Shown here piece by piece: positions 1 to 5,142 of a DNA stretch of 6,992 nucleotides (positions within the stretch are counted from its first letter, which is position 1; every line of letters starts with the position of its first letter). The stretch is from Pseudomonadota bacterium (GTDB lineage: Bacteria > Pseudomonadota > Gammaproteobacteria > Pseudomonadales > UBA5518), in NCBI GenBank assembly GCA_963204845.1, contig CAUJIL010000296.1, forward strand, positions 1 through 6,992, in the 5' to 3' direction. The position numbers were made by a program, and so were the translations under genes. The notes under the pieces were generated by a model. It was not told where the DNA came from. It saw only the letters and a program-made list of their open reading frames with translations, and ran no database searches.

Positions 1-717
1 CGTGACGGAGACGGCCGCCGCAGTGCCGATGATCGCGATGTCGGCGTGTTCCGCTATGAAGGCAATGTCCTCGCGCGTCGCCACCCCGAAACCCAGTGCA
101 AGCGGCAGTGCGGTCGCGCGCCGACAGCGCGCGAGCAGCGCCGCCACGTCCTCGTTCATCGCGGTGCTGGATCCGGTGACGCCCTTGCGCGCGACCACAT
201 AGACGAAGCCGTGCGCGACCGCCGCGAGCTGGGCGAGCCGCGCGTCGCTGCTGGTCGGCGTCATCAGCACGATCGGCGCCAGCTCGCGCGCCAGCGCGAG
301 CTCACGCAACCCGGCGGCTTCCTCGATCGGCAGGTCCGGCAGGATGAAGCCGGCGGCACCGGCCTGCGCGAGCCGGTCCACGAAGGCCTCGTGGCCCATG
401 CGGAACGCCGTGTTGTAGTAGCCCATCATCAGCACGCGGAACGGGAAATGGGCGCACACGCGCGCCATGAACTCGACGCACTGCGCGACCGTGGTGCCGC
501 GCGCCAGCGATTCCTGGTTCGCCTTCACGAACAGCGGGCCGTCGGCGGAGGGTTCCGAGAACGGGAACTGCAGCTCGACCAGATCGACGCCGAAGCCGGC
601 CATGACCTCCAGCTCGCGCCAGTTGTCCTCGAAGCTCGGATAACCGCAGACGACGTGCGTCATCACCAGCGGCCGGCGCGTCGCGCGCCGCCGCTCCAGG
701 TACTCATTCAACCGCAT
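1..717 (-). CDS. trpA: Tryptophan synthase alpha subunit, TrpA (3' end outside window)
   Basis: TrpA cleaves indole-3-glycerol phosphate to indole and glyceraldehyde 3-phosphate and passes indole to TrpB through a tunnel in the alpha2-beta2 complex. The 239 codons visible form an open frame from ATG at 717 to the window edge; the family is usually about 265-270 residues, so roughly 30 are missing. The TIM-barrel signatures are present: catalytic Glu49 in VELQFPFSEP, catalytic Asp59 in ADGP, MGYYN at 98-102, PDLP at 127-130, and loop 6 as KGVTG at 178-182. The usual ELGIPFSDPLADGP motif is altered to ELQFPFSEPSADGP, and the N-terminus (MTHVVCGYPSF) is also atypical, so this is a divergent TrpA. 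The start lies inside the trpB 3' end, a 14-nt overlap that implies translational coupling. The identification is firm; the start follows from the position of the first conserved block. Confidence 0.93.
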   Translation of the reverse strand, partial: MRLNEYLERRRATRRPLVMTHVVCGYPSFEDNWRELEVMAGFGVDLVELQFPFSEPSADGPLFVKANQESLARGTTVAQCVEFMARVCAHFPFRVLMMGYYNTAFRMGHEAFVDRLAQAGAAGFILPDLPIEEAAGLRELALARELAPIVLMTPTSSDARLAQLAAVAHGFVYVVARKGVTGSSTAMNEDVAALLARCRRATALPLALGFGVATREDIAFIAEHADIAIIGTAAAVSVT

Positions 718-1957
718 ACTGTGCCGCCTTGGCGCCGATGAAGCGTTTCCAGTTGGAGTCGCCGAGCGCATCGGCGACCGTGAAGATGTCCTTGTCGCCG
801 CGCCCGGACTGGTTGATCAGGATCACCGCGTCGCGCCCCAGCGACGGCGCCTCGCGCACCGCGCGCACGAAGGCGTGCGTGCTCTCGAGCGCGGGGATCA
901 GGCCCTCGGTGCGCATCACCAGCCGCAGCGTCCCGGCGACCTCGGCATCGGTCGCCGCCTCGAAGCGCACCCGCCCCTGCTCCCACAGCCAGACCAGGAT
1001 CGGATTCACGCCGATGTAGTCCAGTCCGGCTGCAACCGAGTGCGTCTCGAGCATGTTGCCCTGCTCGTCTTGCAGGAAGTAGGTCTTGAAGCCCTGCGCC
1101 ACGCCGACCGAGGCATCGTGGTACGCGAGCCGCGCCGCGTGCAGCCCCTTGCCGGGCCCGAAACCGCCCGCCTCGCAGCCGACCAGTTCGACGCCTTCGT
1201 CGTCGAGGAAGCCCTGGAAGATCCCGATCGCGTTCGATCCGCCGCCGACGCAGGCGTACACCCGATCCGGCAGCCGGCCCGTCGCGGCCAGGATCTGCTC
1301 GCGCGCCTCGAGCCCGATGATCGACTGGAACCAGCTCACCATCTCCGGGAACGGATGCGCGCCGCAGGCCGTGCCGAGCACGTAGTGGGTGTCGGCCATG
1401 TTGGTTGCCCAATCACGCATCGCCTCGTTGATCGCGTCCTTCAGCGTGCGCTGCCCGTCCTCGACCGAGACCACCTCGGCGCCCAGGTTCTCCATCCAGA
1501 ACACGTTCGGGCGCTGGCGCGCGATGTCGACCGCCCCCATGTAGATGCGGCAGCGCAAACCGAACTTGGCCGCCATCGTCGCGGTCGCGAAGCCGTGCTG
1601 CCCGGCGCCGGTCTCCGCGATCACGCGCGTCTTGCCAAGGCGCCGGCACAGCAGCCCCTGCCCCATCACGTTGTTGATCTTGTGCGATCCGGTGTGGTTC
1701 AGGTCCTCGCGCTTGACGTAGATCTGCGCACCACCGAGCTGGCGCGAGAGGTTCGACAGGTGCGTGACCGGCGTCGGGCGCCCGGAGTACTCGCGCATCA
1801 GCTGGCGGTACTCCTGCCAGAAAGCGGGGTCGCTCTTCGCGGCACGGAACCCCTCGCGCAGCTCCTCGATCGTGGAGTGCAGGATCTCCGGCAGGAAGGC
1901 GCCGCCGTAGCGGCCGTAGTAACCCTCCCGGCCGGGGGCGAAATCGAACAGGTCCAT
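704..1957 (-). CDS. trpB: Tryptophan synthase beta subunit, TrpB
   Basis: TrpB is the PLP enzyme that condenses indole with L-serine to give L-tryptophan. The 417-residue product is slightly longer than the usual 395-405. Visible motifs are YYGRYGGAFLPEIL (13-26), the PLP lysine K93 in NHTGSHKINN, catalytic Glu115 in AETGAGQHG, the phosphate-binding CVGGGSN (236-242), ALEST (356-360) and the C-terminal SGRGDKD (384-390), whose serine contacts the PLP ring nitrogen. A segment that is usually GLDYPGVGPEHAYL reads GLDYIGVNPILVWL here, so the middle of the protein is unusual although the catalytic residues are kept. The start at 1957 is supported by GGAG nine bases upstream and by the normal position of the GGAF motif. 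trpF, a common upstream neighbour of trpB, is absent: the next gene is divergent. TrpB ends in TGA inside the trpA start region. Confidence 0.97.
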   Translation of the reverse strand: MDLFDFAPGREGYYGRYGGAFLPEILHSTIEELREGFRAAKSDPAFWQEYRQLMREYSGRPTPVTHLSNLSRQLGGAQIYVKREDLNHTGSHKINNVMGQGLLCRRLGKTRVIAETGAGQHGFATATMAAKFGLRCRIYMGAVDIARQRPNVFWMENLGAEVVSVEDGQRTLKDAINEAMRDWATNMADTHYVLGTACGAHPFPEMVSWFQSIIGLEAREQILAATGRLPDRVYACVGGGSNAIGIFQGFLDDEGVELVGCEAGGFGPGKGLHAARLAYHDASVGVAQGFKTYFLQDEQGNMLETHSVAAGLDYIGVNPILVWLWEQGRVRFEAATDAEVAGTLRLVMRTEGLIPALESTHAFVRAVREAPSLGRDAVILINQSGRGDKDIFTVADALGDSNWKRFIGAKAAQYAVE

Positions 1958-1966
1958 GCGCCGGAA

Positions 1967-1992
1967 CTCCGCGGAAAAGGGCGTGAAGGATA
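1967..1992 (-). promoter_or_regulatory. Upstream signals of trpB: SD and tentative -10
   Basis: GGAG (plus-strand ctcc at 1967-1970) lies nine bases before the trpB ATG and is a reasonable Shine-Dalgarno. Further upstream, TATCCT on the minus strand (1987-1992) matches four of six -10 consensus bases. I see no convincing -35 box 16-18 bases away, so the promoter part is weak. No Trp-rich leader peptide or attenuator stem plus T-run is visible between 1958 and 2131. Confidence 0.3.
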
Positions 1993-2054
1993 CGCAAAAG
2001 CGCGTCGATCAGGAACCGTCGCGTCGGCGCGGGGCGTGCGTCCCTGTCCGCCTG

Positions 2055-2063
2055 TGCTAGCAT
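2055..2063 (+). promoter_or_regulatory. Candidate extended -10 promoter for yqhA
   Basis: TGC followed by TAGCAT forms an extended -10 (TGn plus a four-of-six -10 hexamer). It would start transcription near 2070, about 60 bases upstream of the yqhA ATG. No recognisable -35 box lies at the right distance, which an extended -10 promoter can tolerate. This is inferred from consensus matching only. Confidence 0.35.
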
Positions 2064-2064
2064 G

Positions 2065-2091
2065 CGCCGCCCGCGGCGAAGCTTTCGCTGC
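2065..2091 (+). promoter_or_regulatory. Two overlapping, mutually exclusive hairpins in yqhA leader
   Basis: CGCCGC (2065-2070) can pair with GCGGCG (2073-2078), with the innermost pair probably open. The same GCGGCG also begins an alternative hairpin: GCGGCGAA (2073-2080) pairs with TTCGCTGC (2084-2091) around the loop GCT, with one G-T wobble. Both cannot form together. They fall just downstream of the candidate -10, within the probable 5' leader of yqhA. GC-rich DNA makes chance hairpins common, so a regulatory role is only a possibility. Confidence 0.25.
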
Positions 2092-2131
2092 ACGCCCCTG
2101 AACCACATCCCGCACGGAGTACACGCCGACC

Positions 2132-2629
2132 ATGGAGCGACTGATCGAGCAACTGATGTACCGCGCGCGCTGGTTGCTCGCGCCGATCTACCTCGGCTTG
2201 AGCATTGCACTGGTGGCGTTGGCGGTGAAGTTCTTCCAGGAAGCCTGGCACCTGGTCGTGCACATCCTGACGATCAGCGAGGCGGATCTCGTGCTGGTGA
2301 CGCTGTCGCTGATCGACATGGCGATGGTCGGCGGGCTGCTGGTGATGGTGATGATGAGCGGCTACGAGAACTTCGTCTCCGCGCTCGACGTCGATGGCGA
2401 CCAGGAGAAACTCGCCTGGCTCGGCACGATGGACGCTTCCTCGCTGAAACTGAAGGTGGCGGCGAGCATCGTGGCGATCTCGAGCATCCACCTGCTGAAG
2501 ATCTTCATGAACGCCGAGAACATCGACAACGACAAGCTGCTCTGGTACACGCTGATCCACCTCACGTTCGTGCTGTCGGCCTTCGCGATGGGCTACCTCG
2601 ACCGGATGATGCGCCAGACGCACAACTGA
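2132..2629 (+). CDS. yqhA: YqhA family (UPF0114) inner-membrane protein
   Basis: This 165-residue protein follows the UPF0114/YqhA family along its whole length, from the N-terminal MERLIEQLMYRARWLLAPIY to the C-terminal HLTFVLSAFAMGYLDRM. E. coli YqhA as I remember it shares long runs such as VGGLLVMVM, SGYENFVS, KVAASIVAISSIHLL and HLTFVLSAF. Four hydrophobic segments are seen at about residues 14-36, 53-75, 108-127 and 136-156, so it should be a small multi-pass inner-membrane protein. Its biochemical function is not established. The start at 2132 fits the family N-terminus; a GGAG lies 12 bases upstream (2116-2119), somewhat far for an SD. The stop TGA overlaps the next ATG by one base (TGATG), making a two-gene unit with the thioesterase. 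It is divergent from trpB. Confidence 0.95.
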   Translation: MERLIEQLMYRARWLLAPIYLGLSIALVALAVKFFQEAWHLVVHILTISEADLVLVTLSLIDMAMVGGLLVMVMMSGYENFVSALDVDGDQEKLAWLGTMDASSLKLKVAASIVAISSIHLLKIFMNAENIDNDKLLWYTLIHLTFVLSAFAMGYLDRMMRQTHN

Positions 2630-3072
2630 TGGACGACTGGGACCACCCGCGCCCGTTCCTGCACACCGTGCGGGTGGAGCCGGCGCACATCGACGTGCTC
2701 GAGCACGCGAACAACCTGGCCTACATCGGCTGGTGCCAGGACGCCGCATGGCGACGCTCGGGCGCGCTGGGCCTCGATCCCGGTTCCTACCGCGCGCTGG
2801 ATCGCGCGATGGTGGTGCGCAGCGCGCGCTACGACTACCTCGCCGCCGCAGTCTGCGGCGACGAGCTCGATCTCGGGACCTGGCTCACCGCCAGCGACGG
2901 CCGGCTCCAGATGCGCCGTCATTTCCAGGTCCGCCGCCGCAGCGACGGCATGACGCTGTTCCGCGGCGACTGGGAACTGGTCTGCATCCGGCTCGGCACC
3001 GGCAAGCCGGCGCGCATGCCGGAGATCTTCCGCACCTGCTACGAACCGGCCGTGATCGGCCCGGGCATGTAG
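2629..3072 (+). CDS. 4HBT/FcbC-type acyl-CoA thioesterase (hotdog fold)
   Basis: The 147-residue product has the size and N-terminal signature of single-domain hotdog thioesterases of the 4-hydroxybenzoyl-CoA thioesterase/YbgC class. Residues 16-33 carry the pattern D-x3-H-x-NN-x2-Y (D22, H26, N28, N29, Y32), where the Asp is the usual catalytic residue. RARYDYLAAA-like and LTASDGRL-like stretches follow, as in the central beta strands. It should be a soluble enzyme that hydrolyses a small acyl-CoA or aryl-CoA; the substrate cannot be read from the sequence. The ATG at 2629 overlaps the yqhA stop (TGATG), and there is no strong SD of its own, so translation probably depends on coupling. A longer in-frame extension upstream only shadows yqhA. 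The stop codon TAG (3070-3072) is part of the GTAG head of the first REP-like element, so the gene ends inside the repeat. Confidence 0.85.
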   Translation: MDDWDHPRPFLHTVRVEPAHIDVLEHANNLAYIGWCQDAAWRRSGALGLDPGSYRALDRAMVVRSARYDYLAAAVCGDELDLGTWLTASDGRLQMRRHFQVRRRSDGMTLFRGDWELVCIRLGTGKPARMPEIFRTCYEPAVIGPGM

Positions 3073-3091
3073 GTCCGGGCTGTGCCCGGAC
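3069..3091 (+). repeat. REP-like element R1 (subtype C), supplies thioesterase stop
   Basis: GTAG head at 3069-3072, stem arms GTCCGGGC (3073-3080) and GCCCGGAC (3084-3091), loop TGT. The TAG of the head is the stop codon of the thioesterase gene, after a final ATG codon (Met147). Confidence 0.9.
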
Positions 3092-3109
3092 AGGTGGGGC
3101 GCCCGCAAT

Positions 3110-3132
3110 GTTCGGCCACAGGCCGAACCTAC
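3110..3132 (-). repeat. REP-like element R2 (subtype T)
   Basis: The GTAG head is read on the minus strand (CTAC at 3129-3132). Arms are GTTCGGCC (3110-3117) and GGCCGAAC (3121-3128), with loop ACA on the plus strand. It is paired tail-to-tail with R1 across an 18-nt spacer. Confidence 0.9.
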
Positions 3133-3141
3133 GGACCTCGT

Positions 3142-3164
3142 GTAGGTCCGGGCTGTGCCCGGAC
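3142..3164 (+). repeat. REP-like element R3 (subtype C)
   Basis: Identical in all 23 bases to R1 and R6. The preceding spacer starts with GGACCT (3133-3138), complementary to AGGTCC of this copy's head region (3144-3149). That may be the relic of a minus-strand subtype C copy, or chance. Confidence 0.9.
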
Positions 3165-3172
3165 ATGCGTTC

Positions 3173-3195
3173 GTTCGGCCACAGGCCGAACCTAC
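3173..3195 (-). repeat. REP-like element R4 (subtype T)
   Basis: Identical to R2. It is paired tail-to-tail with R3 across the 8-nt spacer 3165-3172. Arms are 3173-3180 and 3184-3191; the head CTAC is at 3192-3195. Confidence 0.9.
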
Positions 3196-3203
3196 GCGGA
3201 CAT

Positions 3204-3226
3204 GTTCGGCCACAGGCCGAACCTAC
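3204..3226 (-). repeat. REP-like element R5 (subtype T), supplies corA stop
   Basis: Identical to R2 and R4 but in the same orientation as R4 and without a plus-strand partner. The spacer before it contains CGGACATG (3197-3204), the same eight bases that end R3 (3160-3167), consistent with the last five bases of a deleted plus-strand copy. The minus-strand TAG of its head (3223-3225) is the stop codon of corA. Confidence 0.9.
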
Positions 3227-4290
3227 AACCAGTGCCTGCGGCGGAAAAACCAGACCAGCCCGACCGTGACCGCGATCATCACCAGCCACACCAGCGGGTA
3301 GCCGTAGTACCAGCGCAGCTCGGGCATCGACCACGGCGAGTTCGCTGGATCGAAATTCATGCCGTAGACGCCGACGATGAACGTGAGCGGGATGAAGATC
3401 GTCGCGATGATCGTCAGCAGGCGCATCACCTCGTTGGTGCGGTTGCCGATGCTCGACAGGTAGACCTCGAGCAGGCTGGCCGACATCTCGCGGAAGCTCT
3501 CGAGCAGATCGATGATCTGCACGCTGTGATCGTAGCAGTCGCGCAGGAACGGCTGCGTCTGCTGTTCGATCAGGTCGATCTCGTCACGCTGCAGACGGCT
3601 TACCAGTTCGCGCTGCGGCCACAACATGCGCCGCAGCAACAGCAGCTCGCGCCGGATGTGATGCAGCCGGCCAATGGCGTCGCGCCCCGGGGCGTCCAGC
3701 AGTTCCTCCTCGAGTTCCTCGATATCGTTGCCGAACTGCTCCAGCACCGGAAACGCGGCATCGACGACGAAATCCACGATGGCGTACAGCAGGTAGTCGA
3801 TGCGCCGCGTGCGCAGCCGTGAACTCGACGGTGGACGCATCCGCTTGCGCAGCGGCTCGAACGGATCGTTCGGTGTGGTCGAGAAGCAGATCAGGTAGTC
3901 CGGACCGGCGAAGATGCTGACCTGCTCGTTCTTCACGCCGCGGGGCGTATGCACCGGCATCGCCAGCACCACGAAGATCTGCTCGCCGAAAACGTCTATC
4001 TTCGGCCGTTGGCCGGTGTTCAGCACGTCTTCGAGCGCGAGTTCGTGCAATTCGAACAGGCGCCCGAGGCTGCTCACCGTTGCAGCGTCCGGCCGGCCGT
4101 TGACCTGCACCCAGGTGCGCGACGGACGGTCCAGGTACGGCATGCACTCCTCGGCGCTCGCCAGCGTCGCCTCGAGGTAGTCGGTGTCGTCGAAATCCAC
4201 CAGACGGATCTCGATCTCGCCGCGCCGGCTGTCGTCCAGGGTTCCCGGCGCGGTGCCCGGCGGGTGGTAGTTCTTGCCCAGATAACTCAT
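3223..4290 (-). CDS. corA: CorA family Mg2+/Co2+ transport protein
   Basis: CorA forms a pentameric inner-membrane channel that takes up Mg2+ and also Co2+ or Ni2+. The 355-residue product matches the family length (T. maritima CorA is 351). A large acidic, charged cytoplasmic N-terminal domain (1-290) includes the long helix region with the Glu/Leu-rich stretch EELEEELLDA (191-200). The selectivity motif GMN lies at 310-312 (YGMNF) at the end of TM1 (about 292-310), and TM2 is at about 332-349. The C-terminal tail is basic (FFRRRHWL), as is usual. The start at 4290 is preferred because GGAG lies seven bases upstream (plus strand 4298-4301); an upstream in-frame ATG at 4500 would add 70 unrelated residues inside the divergent gene. 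The TAG stop is the GTAG head of REP element R5. It is divergent from the membrane protein gene by only 55 nt. Confidence 0.95.
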   Translation of the reverse strand: MSYLGKNYHPPGTAPGTLDDSRRGEIEIRLVDFDDTDYLEATLASAEECMPYLDRPSRTWVQVNGRPDAATVSSLGRLFELHELALEDVLNTGQRPKIDVFGEQIFVVLAMPVHTPRGVKNEQVSIFAGPDYLICFSTTPNDPFEPLRKRMRPPSSSRLRTRRIDYLLYAIVDFVVDAAFPVLEQFGNDIEELEEELLDAPGRDAIGRLHHIRRELLLLRRMLWPQRELVSRLQRDEIDLIEQQTQPFLRDCYDHSVQIIDLLESFREMSASLLEVYLSSIGNRTNEVMRLLTIIATIFIPLTFIVGVYGMNFDPANSPWSMPELRWYYGYPLVWLVMIAVTVGLVWFFRRRHWL

Positions 4291-4297
4291 GATTCGG

Positions 4298-4301
4298 CTC
4301 C
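4298..4301 (-). promoter_or_regulatory. Shine-Dalgarno of corA
   Basis: GGAG on the minus strand, seven bases from the ATG at 4290. It decides between this start and the far-upstream in-frame ATG at 4500, which lies in the opposite gene. Confidence 0.6.
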
Positions 4302-4331
4302 AACGCGCACTCGCGCGAAGCTTAGCCGATC

Positions 4332-4338
4332 GGGGAGG
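4332..4338 (+). promoter_or_regulatory. Strong Shine-Dalgarno for the membrane protein gene
   Basis: GGGGAGG is followed by seven bases and then ATG at 4346. It favours this start over the in-frame ATG at 4289, which overlaps the corA start codon and would add 19 non-conserved residues. Confidence 0.7.
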
Positions 4339-4345
4339 ACTCGCC

Positions 4346-5104
4346 ATGGATCCCGTGCAAGAGACCGCATCCGGCACCCGCAGCGTGAGCGCCGAACGCG
4401 GCCTGACGTGGCTGACCGAAGGCTGGCAGCCGTTCGCGCGCGCGCCGGGGCAATGGATCGCGCTGACGCTGCTGCTGCTGGTCGCGATGGCGATCTGCAA
4501 CGCGCTGCCGGTGATCGGCAGCCTGCTGTCGCCGTTCGTCTACAGCGTGTTCGCCGCCGCGACCCTGCTGGCCGCACGCCGCGCCCGCGACGGGGGCTCG
4601 ACGGAACTGCTCAACGACGCGCTGGCCTTCGGCTCGCATCCGGCGCTGAAACCGGTGATTATCGTCGCGGCGATCCACCTCGGCCTGACCCTGGTCGCGG
4701 TCATGTCCGGGGTGCTGATCATGGTCGCCTTTTCCGGACTCGGCGTGGTCGCCTCCGCGTTCCAGAGTGACGCCAACGTACTCGCGGGCGGACTGGCGGG
4801 GCTGCTGCCCGGCCTGCTGCTGCTGATGCTGGCCATGGTCGCGATCACCGCGATGTACTGGTTCGCGATCCCCGACGTGGTGTTCCGCGGCACCGAGCCG
4901 TGGACCGCGATGTGCCGCAGCCTGCGCGCGTGCGTGGGCAACGCGTTGCCGCTGCTGGTGTACGGGGTGCTCTGCATGATCGCCTTCGCGATCGCGGTGA
5001 TCCCGTTCGGCCTGGGGCTGCTGGTGCTGCTGCCGGTACTGTTCGGCTCCTGGCTGGCGAGCTACGAGGACGTCTACGGCGCGGTTCCCCAGCCGTCGGC
5101 GTAG
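4346..5104 (+). CDS. BPSS1780-like multi-pass membrane protein
   Basis: This 252-residue protein is mostly hydrophobic. A short N-terminal soluble part (1-35) contains GLTWLTEGWQPFARAPGQW, followed by membrane segments at about 36-56, 57-76, 103-128, 147-173, 199-220 and 222-238. The pattern G-W-x-lF-x-x-x-P-x-x-W at the N-terminus, NALPVIGSLLSPFVYSVF in the first hairpin and a C-terminal GSWLASYEDVYG resemble the uncharacterised BPSS1780 family of proteobacterial membrane proteins. The function is unknown and I do not assign one. The start at 4346 is set by the strong SD. It is divergent from corA, which is no proof of a link with Mg2+ transport. The stop TAG (5102-5104) is the GTAG head of REP element R6. 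Family assignment is from pattern memory, hence moderate confidence; that the gene is real is much surer. Confidence 0.8.
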   Translation: MDPVQETASGTRSVSAERGLTWLTEGWQPFARAPGQWIALTLLLLVAMAICNALPVIGSLLSPFVYSVFAAATLLAARRARDGGSTELLNDALAFGSHPALKPVIIVAAIHLGLTLVAVMSGVLIMVAFSGLGVVASAFQSDANVLAGGLAGLLPGLLLLMLAMVAITAMYWFAIPDVVFRGTEPWTAMCRSLRACVGNALPLLVYGVLCMIAFAIAVIPFGLGLLVLLPVLFGSWLASYEDVYGAVPQPSA

Positions 5105-5123
5105 GTCCGGGCTGTGCCCGGAC
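5101..5123 (+). repeat. REP-like element R6 (subtype C), supplies membrane protein stop
   Basis: Identical to R1 and R3. Head GTAG 5101-5104, arms 5105-5112 and 5116-5123, loop TGT. Bases 5102-5104 are the TAG stop of the upstream gene. Confidence 0.9.
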
Positions 5124-5142
5124 AAGGTTCCGCCAACGACAT

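Larger units (their letters stand above)
3069..3226. repeat. REP-like cluster A: five GTAG-headed hairpins between convergent genes
   Basis: Five copies of a 23-nt element fill the gap between the thioesterase gene and corA. Each copy is a GTAG head, an 8-nt arm, a 3-nt loop and the perfectly complementary arm. Order and strand: 3069-3091 (+), 3110-3132 (-), 3142-3164 (+), 3173-3195 (-), 3204-3226 (-). Plus copies have stem GTCCGGGC/GCCCGGAC; minus copies have GTTCGGCC/GGCCGAAC (plus-strand reading). The first two pairs are tail-to-tail, heads outward, and the fifth copy is unpaired. Spacers are 18, 9, 8 and 8 nt. The design matches REP/BIME elements, in which a RAYT transposase recognises GTAG and the hairpin. 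There is no T-run, so they are not classical terminators, but they could act as one in both directions. Confidence 0.9.

Noticed and set aside
46..741. Long plus-strand open frame opposite trpA, and similar long frames opposite trpB, corA and metY
   Set aside because: Arg/His/Ala-rich translations with no domain are typical shadows of GC-rich genes. The minus-strand frames carry clear family motifs over the same bases.
1958..2131. trp attenuator or leader peptide upstream of trpB
   Set aside because: No short frame with tandem Trp codons and no terminator hairpin with a T-run is visible on the minus strand.
2062..2628. Upstream in-frame extension of the thioesterase
   Set aside because: It overlaps yqhA in another frame and has no domain. 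The ATG at 2629, directly at the yqhA stop, matches the family N-terminus.
3069..3226. CRISPR array
   Set aside because: Repeats alternate in strand, are 23 nt long and are separated by 8-18 nt spacers; there are no cas genes. The layout fits REP/BIME, not CRISPR.
3082..3230. Open frames through cluster A encoding repeated peptides (GSACGRT, FGHRPNL)
   Set aside because: The peptide repeats are translations of the DNA repeat in several frames and on both strands, not a repeat protein.
4291..4345. Mg2+-responsive riboswitch (ykoK or mgtA type) before corA
   Set aside because: Only 55 nt separate the divergent starts and no such structure is recognisable; the leader would be too short.
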